Shown one piece after another: positions 15,843 through 26,148 of a stretch of 64,000 nucleotides of DNA (position 1 is the first letter of the stretch; the number at the start of each line of letters is the position of its first letter). The position numbers and the translations under genes were made by a program. Source of the DNA: Phaeovulum veldkampii DSM 11550 (GTDB lineage: Bacteria; Pseudomonadota; Alphaproteobacteria; Rhodobacterales; Rhodobacteraceae). Below the pieces are notes generated by a model. It had not been told where the DNA came from. It ran no database searches and saw only the letters and a list, made by a program, of their open reading frames with translations. Location of the stretch: NCBI RefSeq assembly GCF_003034995.1, contig NZ_PZKF01000015.1:1-64000 (forward strand). Reading direction: 5' to 3'.

Positions 15843-16348
15843 TCGATCTGCTCGGGCGGGTCAGCCACAATCCGGCCCGCGCGCAGATCGACAGTGGGCA
15901 CGACCGCGCGGGTGAAGGGCAGCAGCAGCGGCTGGCGCTGCCCCGGCGCGTAAACCTCAAGGATGTCACCCGCGCCGTGGTTGTGAACCGCGCGCACCCG
16001 CCCCAGCACCGCCCCGCCCGGATCGACGACCTCCAGCCCGATCAGATCGGCATGATAGAACTCGTCATCCGGCAATGAGGGCAGTTTGCCCCGGTCCGCC
16101 CACAGCGTGATGCCGCGCAGGGCATCCGCCTGTTCCTTTGTTGCCACGCCCGACAGCCGCGCCGCCAGCCCGCCCGCAACAGGCCGGGTCAGGCGGACGG
16201 TATAGCTGTGCGCGCCATCCTCGGTGTAAAGCGGGGCGTAGTGGGCGATATCTTCGGGGGTGGCGCAAAAGCTTTTCAGCCGCACCTCGCCATGAACACC
16301 AAAGGCGCCCGCGATGGCACCAACGCAGATCCTGTCCGGTTTCGTCAT
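15839..16348 (-). CDS. rimM: 16S rRNA processing protein RimM
   Basis: The 169-residue protein has the RimM N-terminal domain ([20 protein letters not shown]) and a C-terminal PRC-barrel domain ([16 protein letters not shown]). It binds ribosomal protein uS19 and assists maturation of the 30S head. It follows rpsP on the same strand after 68 bases and is translationally coupled to trmD. Confidence 0.95.
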   Translation of the reverse strand: MTKPDRICVGAIAGAFGVHGEVRLKSFCATPEDIAHYAPLYTEDGAHSYTVRLTRPVAGGLAARLSGVATKEQADALRGITLWADRGKLPSLPDDEFYHADLIGLEVVDPGGAVLGRVRAVHNHGAGDILEVYAPGQRQPLLLPFTRAVVPTVDLRAGRIVADPPEQIE

Positions 16349-16416
16349 GGGCTGCGCTCCGACTGAAGCGACCGGGCAAGGCTGCCCGGCCAGGAATTTT
16401 AACGCAAATTCCGGTC

Positions 16417-16776
16417 TTATTCTGCGGCTTCGTCGGCCTTGGCGGCTTTGGCGGCCTTTTCGGCGGCGCGCTTGGTCGCCTTGGCGCCCGGCACGGCGGC
16501 TTTGGGGTTGTTGCGGGTGGTTTTGGCCAGAACGCCTGCCGATTCAAGGAACCGCGCGACGCGATCGGTCGGCTGCGCGCCCTGACCCAGCCAGTATTGC
16601 ACGCGCTCAAGGTTCATCTTGATGCGGTCTTCGCTGTCCTTGGCCAGCAGCGGGTTGTAGGTGCCCAGCTTTTCCAGAAAGCGGCCATCGCGCGGCATGC
16701 GCGAATCCGACGCGACGATCGCGTAATGCGGACGTTTCTTGGAGCCCCCACGGGCGAGGCGGATTTTCATAGCCAT
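16417..16776 (-). CDS. rpsP: Small-subunit ribosomal protein bS16
   Basis: The 119-residue protein begins [20 protein letters not shown], the bS16 signature, with [13 protein letters not shown] following. The C-terminal third is an Ala/Lys-rich extension ([16 protein letters not shown]) common in alphaproteobacteria. An AAGGAG site precedes the ATG at 16776; the internal ATG two codons later is also possible. Confidence 0.96.
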   Translation of the reverse strand: MAMKIRLARGGSKKRPHYAIVASDSRMPRDGRFLEKLGTYNPLLAKDSEDRIKMNLERVQYWLGQGAQPTDRVARFLESAGVLAKTTRNNPKAAVPGAKATKRAAEKAAKAAKADEAAE

Positions 16777-16830
16777 GTCAGTTTCTCCTTAAGCTGGCTG
16801 TGAGCGGGGCTTGCGCCCGACATTTCTGGG

Positions 16831-17145
16831 TTACTTCTGAAAGGTCTCGTGGTGCCGGATCACTTCCGAGATCACGAAATTAAGGAATTTACGGGCAAAC
16901 TCCGGGTCGAGATCGGCGATCCTGGCCAGATCTTGCAGCCGCTCGATCTGTTCGGCCTCGCGCGCCGGGTCCGAGGGGGGCAGCGCGTGTTCGGCCTTCA
17001 GCCGCCCCACCGCTTGCGTATGCTTGAACCGCTCGGCAAGGGTGAACACAAGGATCGCGTCCAGCCGGTCGATGCTGGCGCGGTGGTCCCTGAGAACCTC
17101 GGCGGCGCGGGTGGCGGCATCGGTCATGGCGTCCTGCGGGGTCAT
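16831..17145 (-). CDS. AroQ-type chorismate mutase
   Basis: The 104-residue all-alpha protein matches the AroQ class, with HRASIDRLDAILVFTLAERF, VGRLKAEHALPPSDPAREAE and a final helix FLNFVISEVIRHH. It converts chorismate to prephenate for phenylalanine and tyrosine synthesis. It overlaps the ffh stop codon by 4 bases, and rpsP follows after 54 bases. This position of an aromatic-pathway enzyme in a translation cluster recurs in Rhodobacterales. It is a monofunctional short form with no fused prephenate dehydratase. Confidence 0.9.
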   Translation of the reverse strand: MTPQDAMTDAATRAAEVLRDHRASIDRLDAILVFTLAERFKHTQAVGRLKAEHALPPSDPAREAEQIERLQDLARIADLDPEFARKFLNFVISEVIRHHETFQK

Positions 17146-18647
17146 TTCTTCTTGCCCAGCCCCGACAGGCCGCCCGGCAGGTTCAGCCCGCCCAGACCGC
17201 CCATGCCGCCCAGACCGCCGGGCAGCTTGCCCTGCATCGCCTTGGCGGCCTCTTCGACCTGCGCGGGGTCCATGTTGGCCAGATCGGGCATACCGCCCTT
17301 GCCCAGCATCCCGCGCATCGCGTTCTTGAGCATCCCGCCCTTGCCCATCTTGCCCAGCTTTTTCATGGCATCGGCCATCTGGCGGTGCATCTTCAGCAGA
17401 CGGTTCAGTTCCGACACCTCAAGCCCGGCCCCCGCGGCCACGCGCTTTTTGCGGCTGGCCTGCATCAGGTCGGGGTTGGCGCGTTCTTTCTTGGTCATCG
17501 AGTTGATCAGCGCGATCTGGCGGCGGATCGTCTTGTCGTCAAAGCCCGCGGCCTCGGCGGCCTTGGCCATCTTGCCCATGCCCGGCATCATCCCCATGAC
17601 GCCCTGCATCCCGCCCATCTTCAGCATCTGGTCAAGCTGCCCCTTCAGGTCGTTCATGTTGAACAAACCCTTCTGAAACCGCTTCATCATCCGCTCGGCC
17701 TGTTCGGCCTCCAGCGTTTCCTGCGCCTTTTCGACCAGCGCCACGATGTCGCCCATGCCGAGGATACGGCCCGCGACGCGCCCGGCCTCGAAGGTTTCCA
17801 GCGCGTCAAGCTTTTCGCCAAGCCCCACAAAGCGGATCGGCTTGCCGGTGACCGCGCGCATCGACAGTGCCGCACCGCCGCGACCGTCGCCATCCATTCG
17901 CGTCAGCACGACGCCGGTGATACCCACCTTGCCGTCAAACTCGGTGGCGACGTTGACGGCATCCTGACCCGTCAGGCCATCAACGACCAGCAGCGTCTCG
18001 CGCGGCTGGGCGATGTCGCGGACTGCCTGCACCTCGCCCATCAACACTTCGTCGATGTGCAAACGGCCCGCGGTGTCCAGCATATAGACATCATAGCCGC
18101 CCAGCGTCGCCTGCTGCTTGGCCCGACGGGCGATCTGCACCGCGGTTTCACCCTTTACGATCGGCAGCGTATCGACGCCGATCTGGGTGCCCAGGATCTG
18201 CAACTGCTCCATAGCCGCCGGACGGTTGGTGTCCAGCGAGGCCATCAGGATGCGCTTGCCGTTCTTGTCTTTCAGCCGCTTGGCCAGCTTGGCGGTGGTG
18301 GTGGTTTTGCCCGACCCTTGCAGACCGACCATCAGCACCGCCGAGGGCGGGTTGTCGATTTTCAGCGCCTCGGGCTCATCATCGCCGGTCAGCACGCGGA
18401 CCAGTTCGTCATGCACGATCTTGACGACCTGCTGGCCCGGCGTGACCGATTTGGTCACCGCCTGCCCGGTCGCGCGTTCCTGCACGGCGGCCACAAAATC
18501 GCGCGCCACGGGCAGCGATACGTCAGCCTCCAGCAGCGCCACGCGCACTTCGCGCAGCGCGGTGGCCACGTCGGCGTCCGTCAGCGCGCCCTGCTTGGTG
18601 AGGCGGTCAAAGACGCCGCCAAGGCGTTCGGACAGGTTCTCGAACAT
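17142..18647 (-). CDS. ffh: Signal recognition particle GTPase Ffh (SRP54)
   Basis: The 501-residue protein has the NG domain with G1 VGLQGSGKTTTTAKLA, LDTNRPAAMEQL, MLDTAGRLHIDE, TRMDGDGRGGAALS and GLGEKLDAL. The methionine-rich M domain follows (MLKMGGMQGVMGMMPGMGKM), then a conserved RNA-binding helix (LINSMTKKERANPDLM) and a Gly-rich tail. It binds the 4.5S RNA encoded at 4425-4522 and directs ribosomes to FtsY. The ATG at 18647 sits behind AAGGAGGG, so I prefer it to an upstream in-frame start at 18713. It is the first gene of the cluster down to rpmE. Confidence 0.97.
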   Translation of the reverse strand: MFENLSERLGGVFDRLTKQGALTDADVATALREVRVALLEADVSLPVARDFVAAVQERATGQAVTKSVTPGQQVVKIVHDELVRVLTGDDEPEALKIDNPPSAVLMVGLQGSGKTTTTAKLAKRLKDKNGKRILMASLDTNRPAAMEQLQILGTQIGVDTLPIVKGETAVQIARRAKQQATLGGYDVYMLDTAGRLHIDEVLMGEVQAVRDIAQPRETLLVVDGLTGQDAVNVATEFDGKVGITGVVLTRMDGDGRGGAALSMRAVTGKPIRFVGLGEKLDALETFEAGRVAGRILGMGDIVALVEKAQETLEAEQAERMMKRFQKGLFNMNDLKGQLDQMLKMGGMQGVMGMMPGMGKMAKAAEAAGFDDKTIRRQIALINSMTKKERANPDLMQASRKKRVAAGAGLEVSELNRLLKMHRQMADAMKKLGKMGKGGMLKNAMRGMLGKGGMPDLANMDPAQVEEAAKAMQGKLPGGLGGMGGLGGLNLPGGLSGLGKKK

Positions 18648-18914
18648 CTCGCGGCCCTCCTTGGCCAGATCCCGGCGCACCGGCAAAAACACGAATCGCG
18701 CCAGTGGGCGCAACGCGCTGACTGACGGCGATCCCCACGAAATGAGGGGACCGGAAGCCTGATGCCTCCGGGGAAATCCTGCGTTAGCTAGGGAAAACCG
18801 GGCGCAAAGTCAAGCCACCCCACCCCGCAGCCCTTGGCGCGGCGCGTTTTGACGATGCTTAAGGCTTCTTTCATCGGCAGCCGCGATGCTGGGCCGCAAC
18901 AAGAGATGAGGCCG

Positions 18915-21152
18915 ATGCCCGGAATACATAACAGTCTGGCGGAAAAGCTTGCGCAGGAACGGCGCGCCCGGCTTGCGGCCGAGCGCCTGCTTGACCAGAA
19001 AAAGCGCGAGCTTTTCGCGGCCAACCAGAAACTGGCGCTGCATGCCCGCGCGCTGTCGGAACAGATCGTGCAGCAGCGCCACGGGCTGGAACGCGCCCGC
19101 AGCGAGGCCGAATCACTGACCGCCGAAAACTCGCGTGTGCGCTTTGATCTGGAACGCGCCAATTCCGCCGCGCTGATCGCCCAGCGGCGGCTGTGGGAGG
19201 CGCTGGAAACCATCCGCGACGGGTTTGCGGTGTTTGACGCCGACCTGCGGCTGGTGGCGGCGAACCAGGCGTTCTTATCGGTCTTTGCGGGCGAAATCGC
19301 GGTGTCTGCCGGGGTCGCCTATGATGCGGTGCTGCGCGTGATGGCCTGCCACGGCATGGTTGAACTTGACGGGCGCGATCCACTGGACTGGCACCACGAC
19401 ATGATCGCCCGCATCCGCAGGCCCCGGATCGAGCCTTATGTGCTGCGGCTGGCCAGCGGGCGCCATATCCGGCTGATCGACCGCTGGGGCAGCGAGGGCG
19501 ATCTGGTCTGCCTTGCGCAAGACATCACCCCCACCATCCGGCGCGAGGCCGAACTGGAACAGGCCCGCGCCAGTGCCGAGGCCGCCAGCCGGGCCAAATC
19601 GGCGTTTCTGGCCAATATGAGCCATGAAATCCGCACGCCCATGAACGGCGTGGTCGGCATGGCGGAACTGCTGTGCGAAACCGGGCTGGACGAGGATCAA
19701 CGGCTTTACGCGGAGACAATCAAATCCTCGGGCGAGGCGCTGCTGACGATCATCAACGACGTGCTCGACTATTCCAAGATCGAGGCAGAGCGCCTGCGGC
19801 TTTACCCCGAGATTTTCGATCTGGAACGCTGCATCCACGAGGTGATGCTACTGTTGCAGCCCAAGGCGCACGACGCGGGCATCCGGCTGCTGGTCGATTA
19901 CGATCTGTTCCTGCCCACCCGCTTCGTGGCCGATCCGGGGCGAATGCGGCAGGTGCTGACCAACCTCTTGGGCAATGCGGTCAAGTTCACGCCGCAGGGT
20001 CATGTGCTGGTGCGGGTGGTCGGGCTGGAGCGTGGCGATGGGCAGGTCGAGCTGCATGTAACCGTCGAAGACACCGGCATCGGCATCGCGCCCGAACACC
20101 GCGATCATGTGTTTGACGAATTCAACCAGATCGAAACCGAAGGCGCGCGCATCGTGCAGGGCACCGGGCTGGGGCTGGCGATCACCCGTCATCTGGTGAC
20201 GCTGATGGGCGGCAGCCTGTGGCTGGACAGCGAGCCGGGGCGGGGGTCTTGCTTTGGGTTCCGTGTGGTTTTGCCAGTGGCAGAGCCGCGCGACCCGGCC
20301 GATCTGGCGCCCGCCCAGATCACGCTGAAAACCGCGCTTGTAGTCGATGACCTGATGCTGAACCGGGTCATTCTGGAACGGCAGTTGCAGACTTACGGGC
20401 TGGCCGTAACGCTGTGCCGGTCGGGAGCCGAGGCGGTTCAGGTGCTGGGCCAAGGCGCGCGTTTCGATGTGCTGCTGACCGATCACCGCATGCCCGAGAT
20501 GGACGGGCTGCAACTGACCCGCCGACTGCGTGCAATGGCGCTTGATCTGCCGGTGCTGCTCCTGACCTCCGACCCCGAGGCCGCGGCGATCGAGACGATG
20601 CGCCCGGCGCTGTCAGGGCTTCTGCGCAAGCCGGTCCTGCGGTCAGATCTGTTCCGCGCGTTGCAGGCCCTGTCGAACCGCGAACCTGCCGCGGCGTTGG
20701 CGCCCCTGCGACAGATGCGGGTTCTGGCGGCAGAGGACAACCGCACCAATCAACTGTTGCTGCAACAGATGCTGCGCGGCTGCGATATCGACCTGCACTT
20801 TGCCACGAACGGGCGCGAGGCGGTCGATCTGTGGCGCAAGCAGCGGCCCGATCTGGTGTTCATGGATATCTCGATGCCCGAAATGGATGGCCGCGAAGCG
20901 ACCCTTGCGATCCGCGCCGACGAGGCGGCGACGGGCGGGCACACCCCGATCGTGGCGCTGACCGCCCATGCGTCGGAGGATGACGGAGCCGATCTTTTGG
21001 CGGCGGGGCTTGATCATTACCTGACCAAACCGTTGCGCAAGGGGTCGATCATCGCACAGGTCCGCGCCCATTGCCCGCCCGAGGCGCGCGCACCCCTGCC
21101 ACAGGCGGCACAGGCCGAGGCCTCGGCGCCAGCCGATGTGAGGGTTGATTGA
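18915..21152 (+). CDS. Hybrid sensor histidine kinase with two receiver domains
   Basis: The 745-residue protein has no membrane segment. In order it has a coiled coil at about residues 10-90 ([20 protein letters not shown]), a PAS-like domain (about 95-205, [20 protein letters not shown]), a HisKA domain with phosphorylated His237 in [19 protein letters not shown], an ATPase domain ([31 protein letters not shown]), and two receivers with Asp523 ([12 protein letters not shown]) and Asp651 ([12 protein letters not shown]). It is a cytoplasmic phosphorelay kinase of unknown signal. The ATG at 18915 follows GATGAGG; an in-frame ATG at 18906 is an alternative. No phosphotransfer protein or output regulator is encoded nearby. 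Confidence 0.92.
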   Translation: MPGIHNSLAEKLAQERRARLAAERLLDQKKRELFAANQKLALHARALSEQIVQQRHGLERARSEAESLTAENSRVRFDLERANSAALIAQRRLWEALETIRDGFAVFDADLRLVAANQAFLSVFAGEIAVSAGVAYDAVLRVMACHGMVELDGRDPLDWHHDMIARIRRPRIEPYVLRLASGRHIRLIDRWGSEGDLVCLAQDITPTIRREAELEQARASAEAASRAKSAFLANMSHEIRTPMNGVVGMAELLCETGLDEDQRLYAETIKSSGEALLTIINDVLDYSKIEAERLRLYPEIFDLERCIHEVMLLLQPKAHDAGIRLLVDYDLFLPTRFVADPGRMRQVLTNLLGNAVKFTPQGHVLVRVVGLERGDGQVELHVTVEDTGIGIAPEHRDHVFDEFNQIETEGARIVQGTGLGLAITRHLVTLMGGSLWLDSEPGRGSCFGFRVVLPVAEPRDPADLAPAQITLKTALVVDDLMLNRVILERQLQTYGLAVTLCRSGAEAVQVLGQGARFDVLLTDHRMPEMDGLQLTRRLRAMALDLPVLLLTSDPEAAAIETMRPALSGLLRKPVLRSDLFRALQALSNREPAAALAPLRQMRVLAAEDNRTNQLLLQQMLRGCDIDLHFATNGREAVDLWRKQRPDLVFMDISMPEMDGREATLAIRADEAATGGHTPIVALTAHASEDDGADLLAAGLDHYLTKPLRKGSIIAQVRAHCPPEARAPLPQAAQAEASAPADVRVD

Positions 21153-21242
21153 CAGCACCGATGACGGCCCGCACCGCGCGAAATCCGCCTTGCGTCAGCC
21201 CGCACAATCGGCCAGTTTCGCCTGCGCTTTCGGGAGAGCCTC

Positions 21243-22424
21243 ATGCGGGTTGGAATTGCCTTTCTGGTGGCGGGCTATGTGCTGAGCCAGTTCTATCGCG
21301 CCTGTCTGGCGGTGCTGACGCCGGTGCTGGGCACCGAAATCGGCGCCGGGGCGGGCGATCTGGCAGTGTCGCTGGGGCTTTGGTATGGCGCCTTTGCCGC
21401 GATGCAACTGCCCGTGGGCTGGGCGCTCGACCGGATCGGGCCACGGCGCACGGTTTCGGTGCTGCTGGGTCTTGGCGGCGGCGGCGGCGCGGCGGTGTTC
21501 GCGCTGGCCTCGGGGCCGCTTGACATTCACATCGCCATGACGCTGATCGGCATCGGCTGCTCGCCGGTGCTGATGGGCGGCTATTACATCTTCGCGCGCA
21601 ACTATGCGCCTGCGGTGTTTGGCACGCTGGCAGGTGCGATGATCGGCGTGGGCAGCCTGGGCAACCTGGCCGGGGCAGCGCCGCTGGCGTGGGTCGTCGA
21701 GGCGGCAGGCTGGCGCGCAACGCTCTGGGGGCTGGCCGCGATCACCCTTGCCGTGGCACTGGCGATCTGGCGCTTCACCCGCGACCCCGAGCGGGTTGAA
21801 ACCGCCCCCGGCGCGGCCGGTTCGGTGCTGGATCTGTTTCGGATTCCGGGGCTTTGGGCGATCCTGCCGCTGATTGCCGTCAACTATACCGCCGCGGCCG
21901 GTCTGCGCGGGCTGTGGGCCGGGCCATATATGGGGCAGGTCTATGCCGCGGATGCCGCGATGATCGGCAAGGTCACGCTGGTGATGGGGCTGGCGATGGT
22001 CGCAGGCAACTTCCTTTACGGACCCGCCGACCGGGTCATCGGCAGCCACAAACGGGTGGTGTTTGGCGGCAACCTGCTGCTGGCTACCGCGCTGGCGGCG
22101 CTGTGGTGGGCCCCCGATGCCGGGCTGTGGCAGGCCACCGCGCTGCTGGCCGCTGCGGGCTTTTTCGGCGCGACCTTCCCCGCGATGATGGCGCATGGGC
22201 GCAGCTTTTTCCCGCCGCACCTGGTCGGGCGGGGGGTGACGCTGCTGAACATGTTTTCGATCGGTGGCGTGGGGGTGGCGCAATTCGCCTCGCGCCCGGT
22301 GTTCGAGACGGCCTCGGCCAGCGGCACGCCGGTGCAGGCGTTCTCGGTGCTGTTCCTGTTCTACCTGATCCCGCTGATCATCGGGCTGGGACTGTATCTG
22401 TTCAGTCGCGACGGCGCCCGCTGA
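21243..22424 (+). CDS. Major facilitator superfamily transporter
   Basis: The 393-residue protein has about twelve hydrophobic segments. The loop between segments 2 and 3 reads GWALDRIGPRRTVSVLLGLG, matching the MFS motif G-x-x-x-D-R-x-G-x-R. A YYIFARNYAP segment and a long central loop (RFTRDPERVETAPGAAG) follow. An AGAGCC site precedes the ATG. The neighbours (histidine kinase upstream, asd downstream) do not suggest a substrate, and I see no residues that do. Confidence 0.85.
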   Translation: MRVGIAFLVAGYVLSQFYRACLAVLTPVLGTEIGAGAGDLAVSLGLWYGAFAAMQLPVGWALDRIGPRRTVSVLLGLGGGGGAAVFALASGPLDIHIAMTLIGIGCSPVLMGGYYIFARNYAPAVFGTLAGAMIGVGSLGNLAGAAPLAWVVEAAGWRATLWGLAAITLAVALAIWRFTRDPERVETAPGAAGSVLDLFRIPGLWAILPLIAVNYTAAAGLRGLWAGPYMGQVYAADAAMIGKVTLVMGLAMVAGNFLYGPADRVIGSHKRVVFGGNLLLATALAALWWAPDAGLWQATALLAAAGFFGATFPAMMAHGRSFFPPHLVGRGVTLLNMFSIGGVGVAQFASRPVFETASASGTPVQAFSVLFLFYLIPLIIGLGLYLFSRDGAR

Positions 22425-22492
22425 CCGCCTTGCCCCTTCCCCTGCGGGCGCCTTTGGGCTATGGGGCCTCGTCTGTCTGAAGGAGAGGCCTC

Positions 22493-23515
22493 ATGGGCTA
22501 CAAGGTCGTTGTTGCCGGTGCCACGGGGAACGTGGGCCGTGAAATGCTGAACATTCTGGCGGAGCGCGAGTTCCCGGTGGATGAAATCGTCGCTCTGGCC
22601 TCGCGGCGGAGCCTCGGAACCGAGGTCAGCTTTGGCGACAAGACCCTGAAATGTCAGGATATCGAAAGGTTCGAATTTACCGGCTGGGACATTGCACTGT
22701 TTGCCATCGGGTCGGAACCGACCAAGAAATACGCCCCCATAGCGGCGGCGGCGGGCTGCGTGGTGATCGACAACTCCTCGCTGTATCGCTACGATCCCGA
22801 CATTCCGCTGGTGGTGCCCGAAGTGAACCCCGAGGCGGTGGAACAGTATAAAAAGCGCAACATCATCGCCAACCCGAACTGCTCGACCGCGCAGATGGTG
22901 GTGGCGCTGAAGCCACTGCACGACCGCGCGCGGATCAAGCGGGTTGTGGTTTCGACCTATCAATCCGTGTCGGGCGCCGGCAAGGAAGGCATGGATGAGC
23001 TGTGGAACCAGACCAAAGGCATCTATGTGCCCGGTCAGGAAGTGGCCCCCAAGAAATTCCCCAAGCAGATCGCCTTCAACGTGATCCCGCATATCGACGT
23101 GTTCCTGGACGATGGCTCGACCAAGGAAGAATGGAAGATGGTCGCGGAAACGAAAAAGATCCTCGACAAGGCGATCAAGGTCACCGCGACCTGCGTGCGC
23201 GTGCCCGTGTTCGTGGGCCATTCGGAATCGATCAATATCGAGTTCGAGGATTTCCTCGATGAACACGAGGCCCGCGACATCCTGCGCGAGGCGCCGGGGG
23301 TGATGGTGATCGACAAGCGCGAGGCCGGTGGCTACATCACCCCGGTCGAATGCGTGGGTGATTATGCCACCTATATCAGCCGCATCCGGCAAGACAGCAC
23401 GATCGACAACGGCATCAACCTGTGGTGCGTGTCCGACAACCTGCGCAAGGGCGCCGCGCTGAACGCCGTGCAGATCGCCGAGACGCTGGGCAACCGCTGC
23501 CTGAAAAAGGGCTGA
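22493..23515 (+). CDS. asd: Aspartate-semialdehyde dehydrogenase
   Basis: The 340-residue enzyme has an NADP-binding start VVVAGATGNVGREMLNILAE, the catalytic Cys130 in NPNCSTAQMVVALKPL, and the conserved YQSVSGAGKEGMDELWNQT region. VRVPVFVGHSESINIEF carries the substrate-binding His. It reduces aspartyl phosphate to the semialdehyde, the branch point to lysine/diaminopimelate, threonine and methionine. A GGAGAGG site precedes the ATG. It appears monocistronic, with an intrinsic terminator 26 bases after the stop. Confidence 0.97.
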   Translation: MGYKVVVAGATGNVGREMLNILAEREFPVDEIVALASRRSLGTEVSFGDKTLKCQDIERFEFTGWDIALFAIGSEPTKKYAPIAAAAGCVVIDNSSLYRYDPDIPLVVPEVNPEAVEQYKKRNIIANPNCSTAQMVVALKPLHDRARIKRVVVSTYQSVSGAGKEGMDELWNQTKGIYVPGQEVAPKKFPKQIAFNVIPHIDVFLDDGSTKEEWKMVAETKKILDKAIKVTATCVRVPVFVGHSESINIEFEDFLDEHEARDILREAPGVMVIDKREAGGYITPVECVGDYATYISRIRQDSTIDNGINLWCVSDNLRKGAALNAVQIAETLGNRCLKKG

Positions 23516-23540
23516 CACCCCGACCACCGGCCCGTAACGC

Positions 23541-23573
23541 GAGGGCGCCCCGGGTGGCGCCCTCTTGCTTTTT
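23541..23573 (+). terminator. Intrinsic terminator of asd
   Basis: GAGGGCGCC (23541-23549) and GGCGCCCTC (23556-23564) form a perfect 9-bp stem with a 6-base loop, followed by TTGCTTTTT. It is a classic Rho-independent terminator. Confidence 0.93.
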
Positions 23574-23621
23574 GGGGCTGACGGGTAAAGCGTGAGGCTG
23601 GTCCTTGAAACGGAGAGTCCG

Positions 23622-25256
23622 ATGCGCCGCCTGACCCTGCCGCTTGCCCTGCTGATGTGTTCCACCGCCCCCGCGGCCTTTGCCGATGTGATTGAGGCGA
23701 AGTCCCGTGTGACACAGGTCACGCTTTACCCCTGGGGGGCGAGCGTCATCCGGCGGGTCGAATTTGCGGCGCCGCAAGGAGTGCATGAGCTGATCGTGCC
23801 CGATCTGCCGCAATCGACCGATGCGGGCAGCTTGCGGGTCGCGGGTGACGGCGCCAGGATCGGCGCGGTCACGCTGATGCAAGGCCGTCTGCCAGTGGCC
23901 AACGACGCCCCCACGCCCGAGATTGCCGCAGCCAAGGCCGAGGTCGAACGGATGGAGGCCGTGCTGCGCAGCCGCGATGCCGCCATTGCCGCGATTCGGC
24001 TGCGGGTGACGGCGGCGCAAGATCAGGCCGCCTTCCTGCGCGCGCTGGCCGCCCGCGATGGCCCCGCCACCGCCGACGATCTGCGCGCCCTGTCGCGCAT
24101 GGTCGGCGAGGAGTTGTTGGCCGCCGCCGAGGCTGCCCATGCCGCCGAACAAGAGGCCGCCGCAGCCGAACGCGCCCGCGAAGATGACGCCACGGCGCTG
24201 GAAAAGGCCCGTCAGACGCTGGCCGCGCTGACCGAGGGCACGGCAGACCTCGCCGCCCTGTCAGTCACGGTTGAAACCGGGGCCGAAGGGCGCGGCGCGC
24301 TGGAGATCACCAGTTTTACCAACGACGCCTCATGGTCGCCGGTCTATGACCTGCGGCTGGACCGGGCGGCGGGCAAGCTGGCGGTCGAGCGTGGGGTGCT
24401 GGTGACGCAATCGACCGGCGAAGACTGGGCCGGCGTCGATCTGACCCTGTCCACCGCCCGGCCCGCCGAACAATCGGACCCCTCGGAACTGTGGCCGTGG
24501 CTGCGCCGGATCGCACCGCCCGATGCGCCGATGCCCCAGGCCCGCGCCAAGGCAATGGAAGAAAGCTGGGGCGCGGGCGCCGATATGGCGCTGGCCGCGG
24601 CCCCCGCACCGATGGTCGAGGCTGCCGAGATGCAGATGATGGGCGCCACCGTGACCTGGGCCTATGGCGCGCCCGTCGATATCCGTAACGGCGTCGATGC
24701 GCTGCGGTTGCGGCTGGGCGATCTGGCGCTGATGCCCGAACTGGTGGCCCAGGCGGTGCCGCTGCGCGATGCCACCGCCTTCCTTGTGGCGCGCGCGGTC
24801 AACGACAGCGGGCAGGTGATCCTGCCGGGGCAGGCCAGCCTGTTCGTCGATGGCGCGATGGTCGGCAGCACCAACCTGCCGCTGGTGGCCTCGGGCGACG
24901 AGTTGCGGCTGGGCTTTGGCCCTATCGACGGCATCCGGCTGACCCGAATCGTGCCTGAAAAGACCGAGGGCGACCGCGGCGTCATCTCCAAATCGAACGA
25001 GGCGAAGGAAACCGCGATCCTGAAGATAGAAAACCTGACCACCGAGAATTGGGCGCTGCGGGTTCTGGATCAGGTGCCCTATTCGGAACAGAAGGATCTG
25101 GTGATCCGCCACACCTCCACACCGCCCGCAACCGAAACCGATGTGGAAGGCGCCCGCGGGATTTTGGCATGGGAAATGCCGCTGGCCGCGGGCAAGGTGC
25201 AGGAAATCCGGCTGGAAACGACGCTCAGCTGGCCCTCAGGGCAGGTGTTGCAATAA
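23622..25256 (+). CDS. DUF4140/DUF4139 domain protein (MuiA-like)
   Basis: The 544-residue protein has a signal peptide (LTLPLALLMCSTAPAAFA), an N-terminal DUF4140 segment (VTLYPWGASVIRRVEF), a long Ala/Glu-rich coiled coil at about residues 95-200, and a C-terminal DUF4139 domain beginning near TSFTNDASWSPVYDLRLD. Related proteins are called mucoidy inhibitor A and are of unknown function, predicted to be periplasmic. The ATG at 23622 behind GGAGAG is chosen because it starts exactly at the signal peptide. Weak hairpins with 5-7 bp stems follow the stop at 25264-25277 and 25319-25344. It is transcribed alone. Confidence 0.85.
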   Translation: MRRLTLPLALLMCSTAPAAFADVIEAKSRVTQVTLYPWGASVIRRVEFAAPQGVHELIVPDLPQSTDAGSLRVAGDGARIGAVTLMQGRLPVANDAPTPEIAAAKAEVERMEAVLRSRDAAIAAIRLRVTAAQDQAAFLRALAARDGPATADDLRALSRMVGEELLAAAEAAHAAEQEAAAAERAREDDATALEKARQTLAALTEGTADLAALSVTVETGAEGRGALEITSFTNDASWSPVYDLRLDRAAGKLAVERGVLVTQSTGEDWAGVDLTLSTARPAEQSDPSELWPWLRRIAPPDAPMPQARAKAMEESWGAGADMALAAAPAPMVEAAEMQMMGATVTWAYGAPVDIRNGVDALRLRLGDLALMPELVAQAVPLRDATAFLVARAVNDSGQVILPGQASLFVDGAMVGSTNLPLVASGDELRLGFGPIDGIRLTRIVPEKTEGDRGVISKSNEAKETAILKIENLTTENWALRVLDQVPYSEQKDLVIRHTSTPPATETDVEGARGILAWEMPLAAGKVQEIRLETTLSWPSGQVLQ

Positions 25257-25355
25257 GCACCACCCACCCGCGTGGGCGGGGCTGATGAGCGCCACTGCGG
25301 TCGCGCTGCGGCCTCGGCCCGGCGTTGGTTTTTGCTGACGCCGGCCCGCGCCGCA

Positions 25356-26006
25356 TCAAACCGGCAGAAAAGCGCCGCTTGCCGGGTCATACTGCAACAG
25401 CCCGCCTTCGCCGATGTCGGTCCACAGCCCATGAATCGTCATGTCACCCGCATCCAGTGCAGCCTTGACGAAGGGGAAGGTCATCAGGTTTTCAAGGCTG
25501 ATGACGACCGATTCCCGTTCCAGCGCGGTCTGGCGCTCGGTCTCGGGCAGATGTGCCACACGTTCAAAACCGGGGCGCAGAATGCCCAGCCATTTCCCCA
25601 CGAAGGATGTCTTGTCTTCCAGCTCGGGGGCATGGCCGGTGCACATCGCATGGCACCCCTCTACCCCACCGCATTGCGAATGCCCCAACACGATCAGATG
25701 CGCAACCTTCAGCGTGGTCACGGCATATTCGACCGCAGCCGAGGTGCCATGATAATCGCCGTCCGGGTTATAGGGCGGCACGAGGTTGGCAATGTTGCGA
25801 TGAATAAAGAATTCGCCCTGATCCGCGCCAAAGATCGAGGTAACATGTACGCGCGAGTCGCAGCACGAAATCACCATCGCGCGCGGGCGCTGGCCATCTT
25901 CGGCCAAACGGCGATACCAGTTGCGGTTTTCGGCATAGGTGGTGGCTTTCCACCCCTGATAGCGCTGGATCAGATAGGATGGCAGCGGCCGGACATGGTC
26001 CTTCAT
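25356..26006 (-). CDS. Beta-class carbonic anhydrase
   Basis: The 216-residue enzyme has the zinc ligands Cys49 in VISCCDSRVH and His109/Cys112 in VLGHSQCGGV, with the Asp50-Arg52 dyad of the beta class. FFIHRNIANLVPP is also diagnostic. It interconverts carbon dioxide and bicarbonate in the cytoplasm, supplying carboxylases. It is transcribed alone and convergent with the DUF4139 gene. The frame and length are normal. Confidence 0.95.
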   Translation of the reverse strand: MKDHVRPLPSYLIQRYQGWKATTYAENRNWYRRLAEDGQRPRAMVISCCDSRVHVTSIFGADQGEFFIHRNIANLVPPYNPDGDYHGTSAAVEYAVTTLKVAHLIVLGHSQCGGVEGCHAMCTGHAPELEDKTSFVGKWLGILRPGFERVAHLPETERQTALERESVVISLENLMTFPFVKAALDAGDMTIHGLWTDIGEGGLLQYDPASGAFLPV

Positions 26007-26148
26007 AGGTTCACCTCTCAGGTCGACTGACTGTCAGATAGTTTGCAATCGCAGCAAATTCGAGAGGCTTTCACGCGCGTCTAAACCTTTTCTTGACCTC
26101 GCACCGCGACAGTGACTTTGGGCGCGGGTCCGGAAGGAGGGTGACGGG

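Noticed and set aside
17385-18725. 446-codon plus-strand frame opposite ffh
   Set aside because: The minus strand is clearly SRP54, and the plus frame has no ribosome site or domain.
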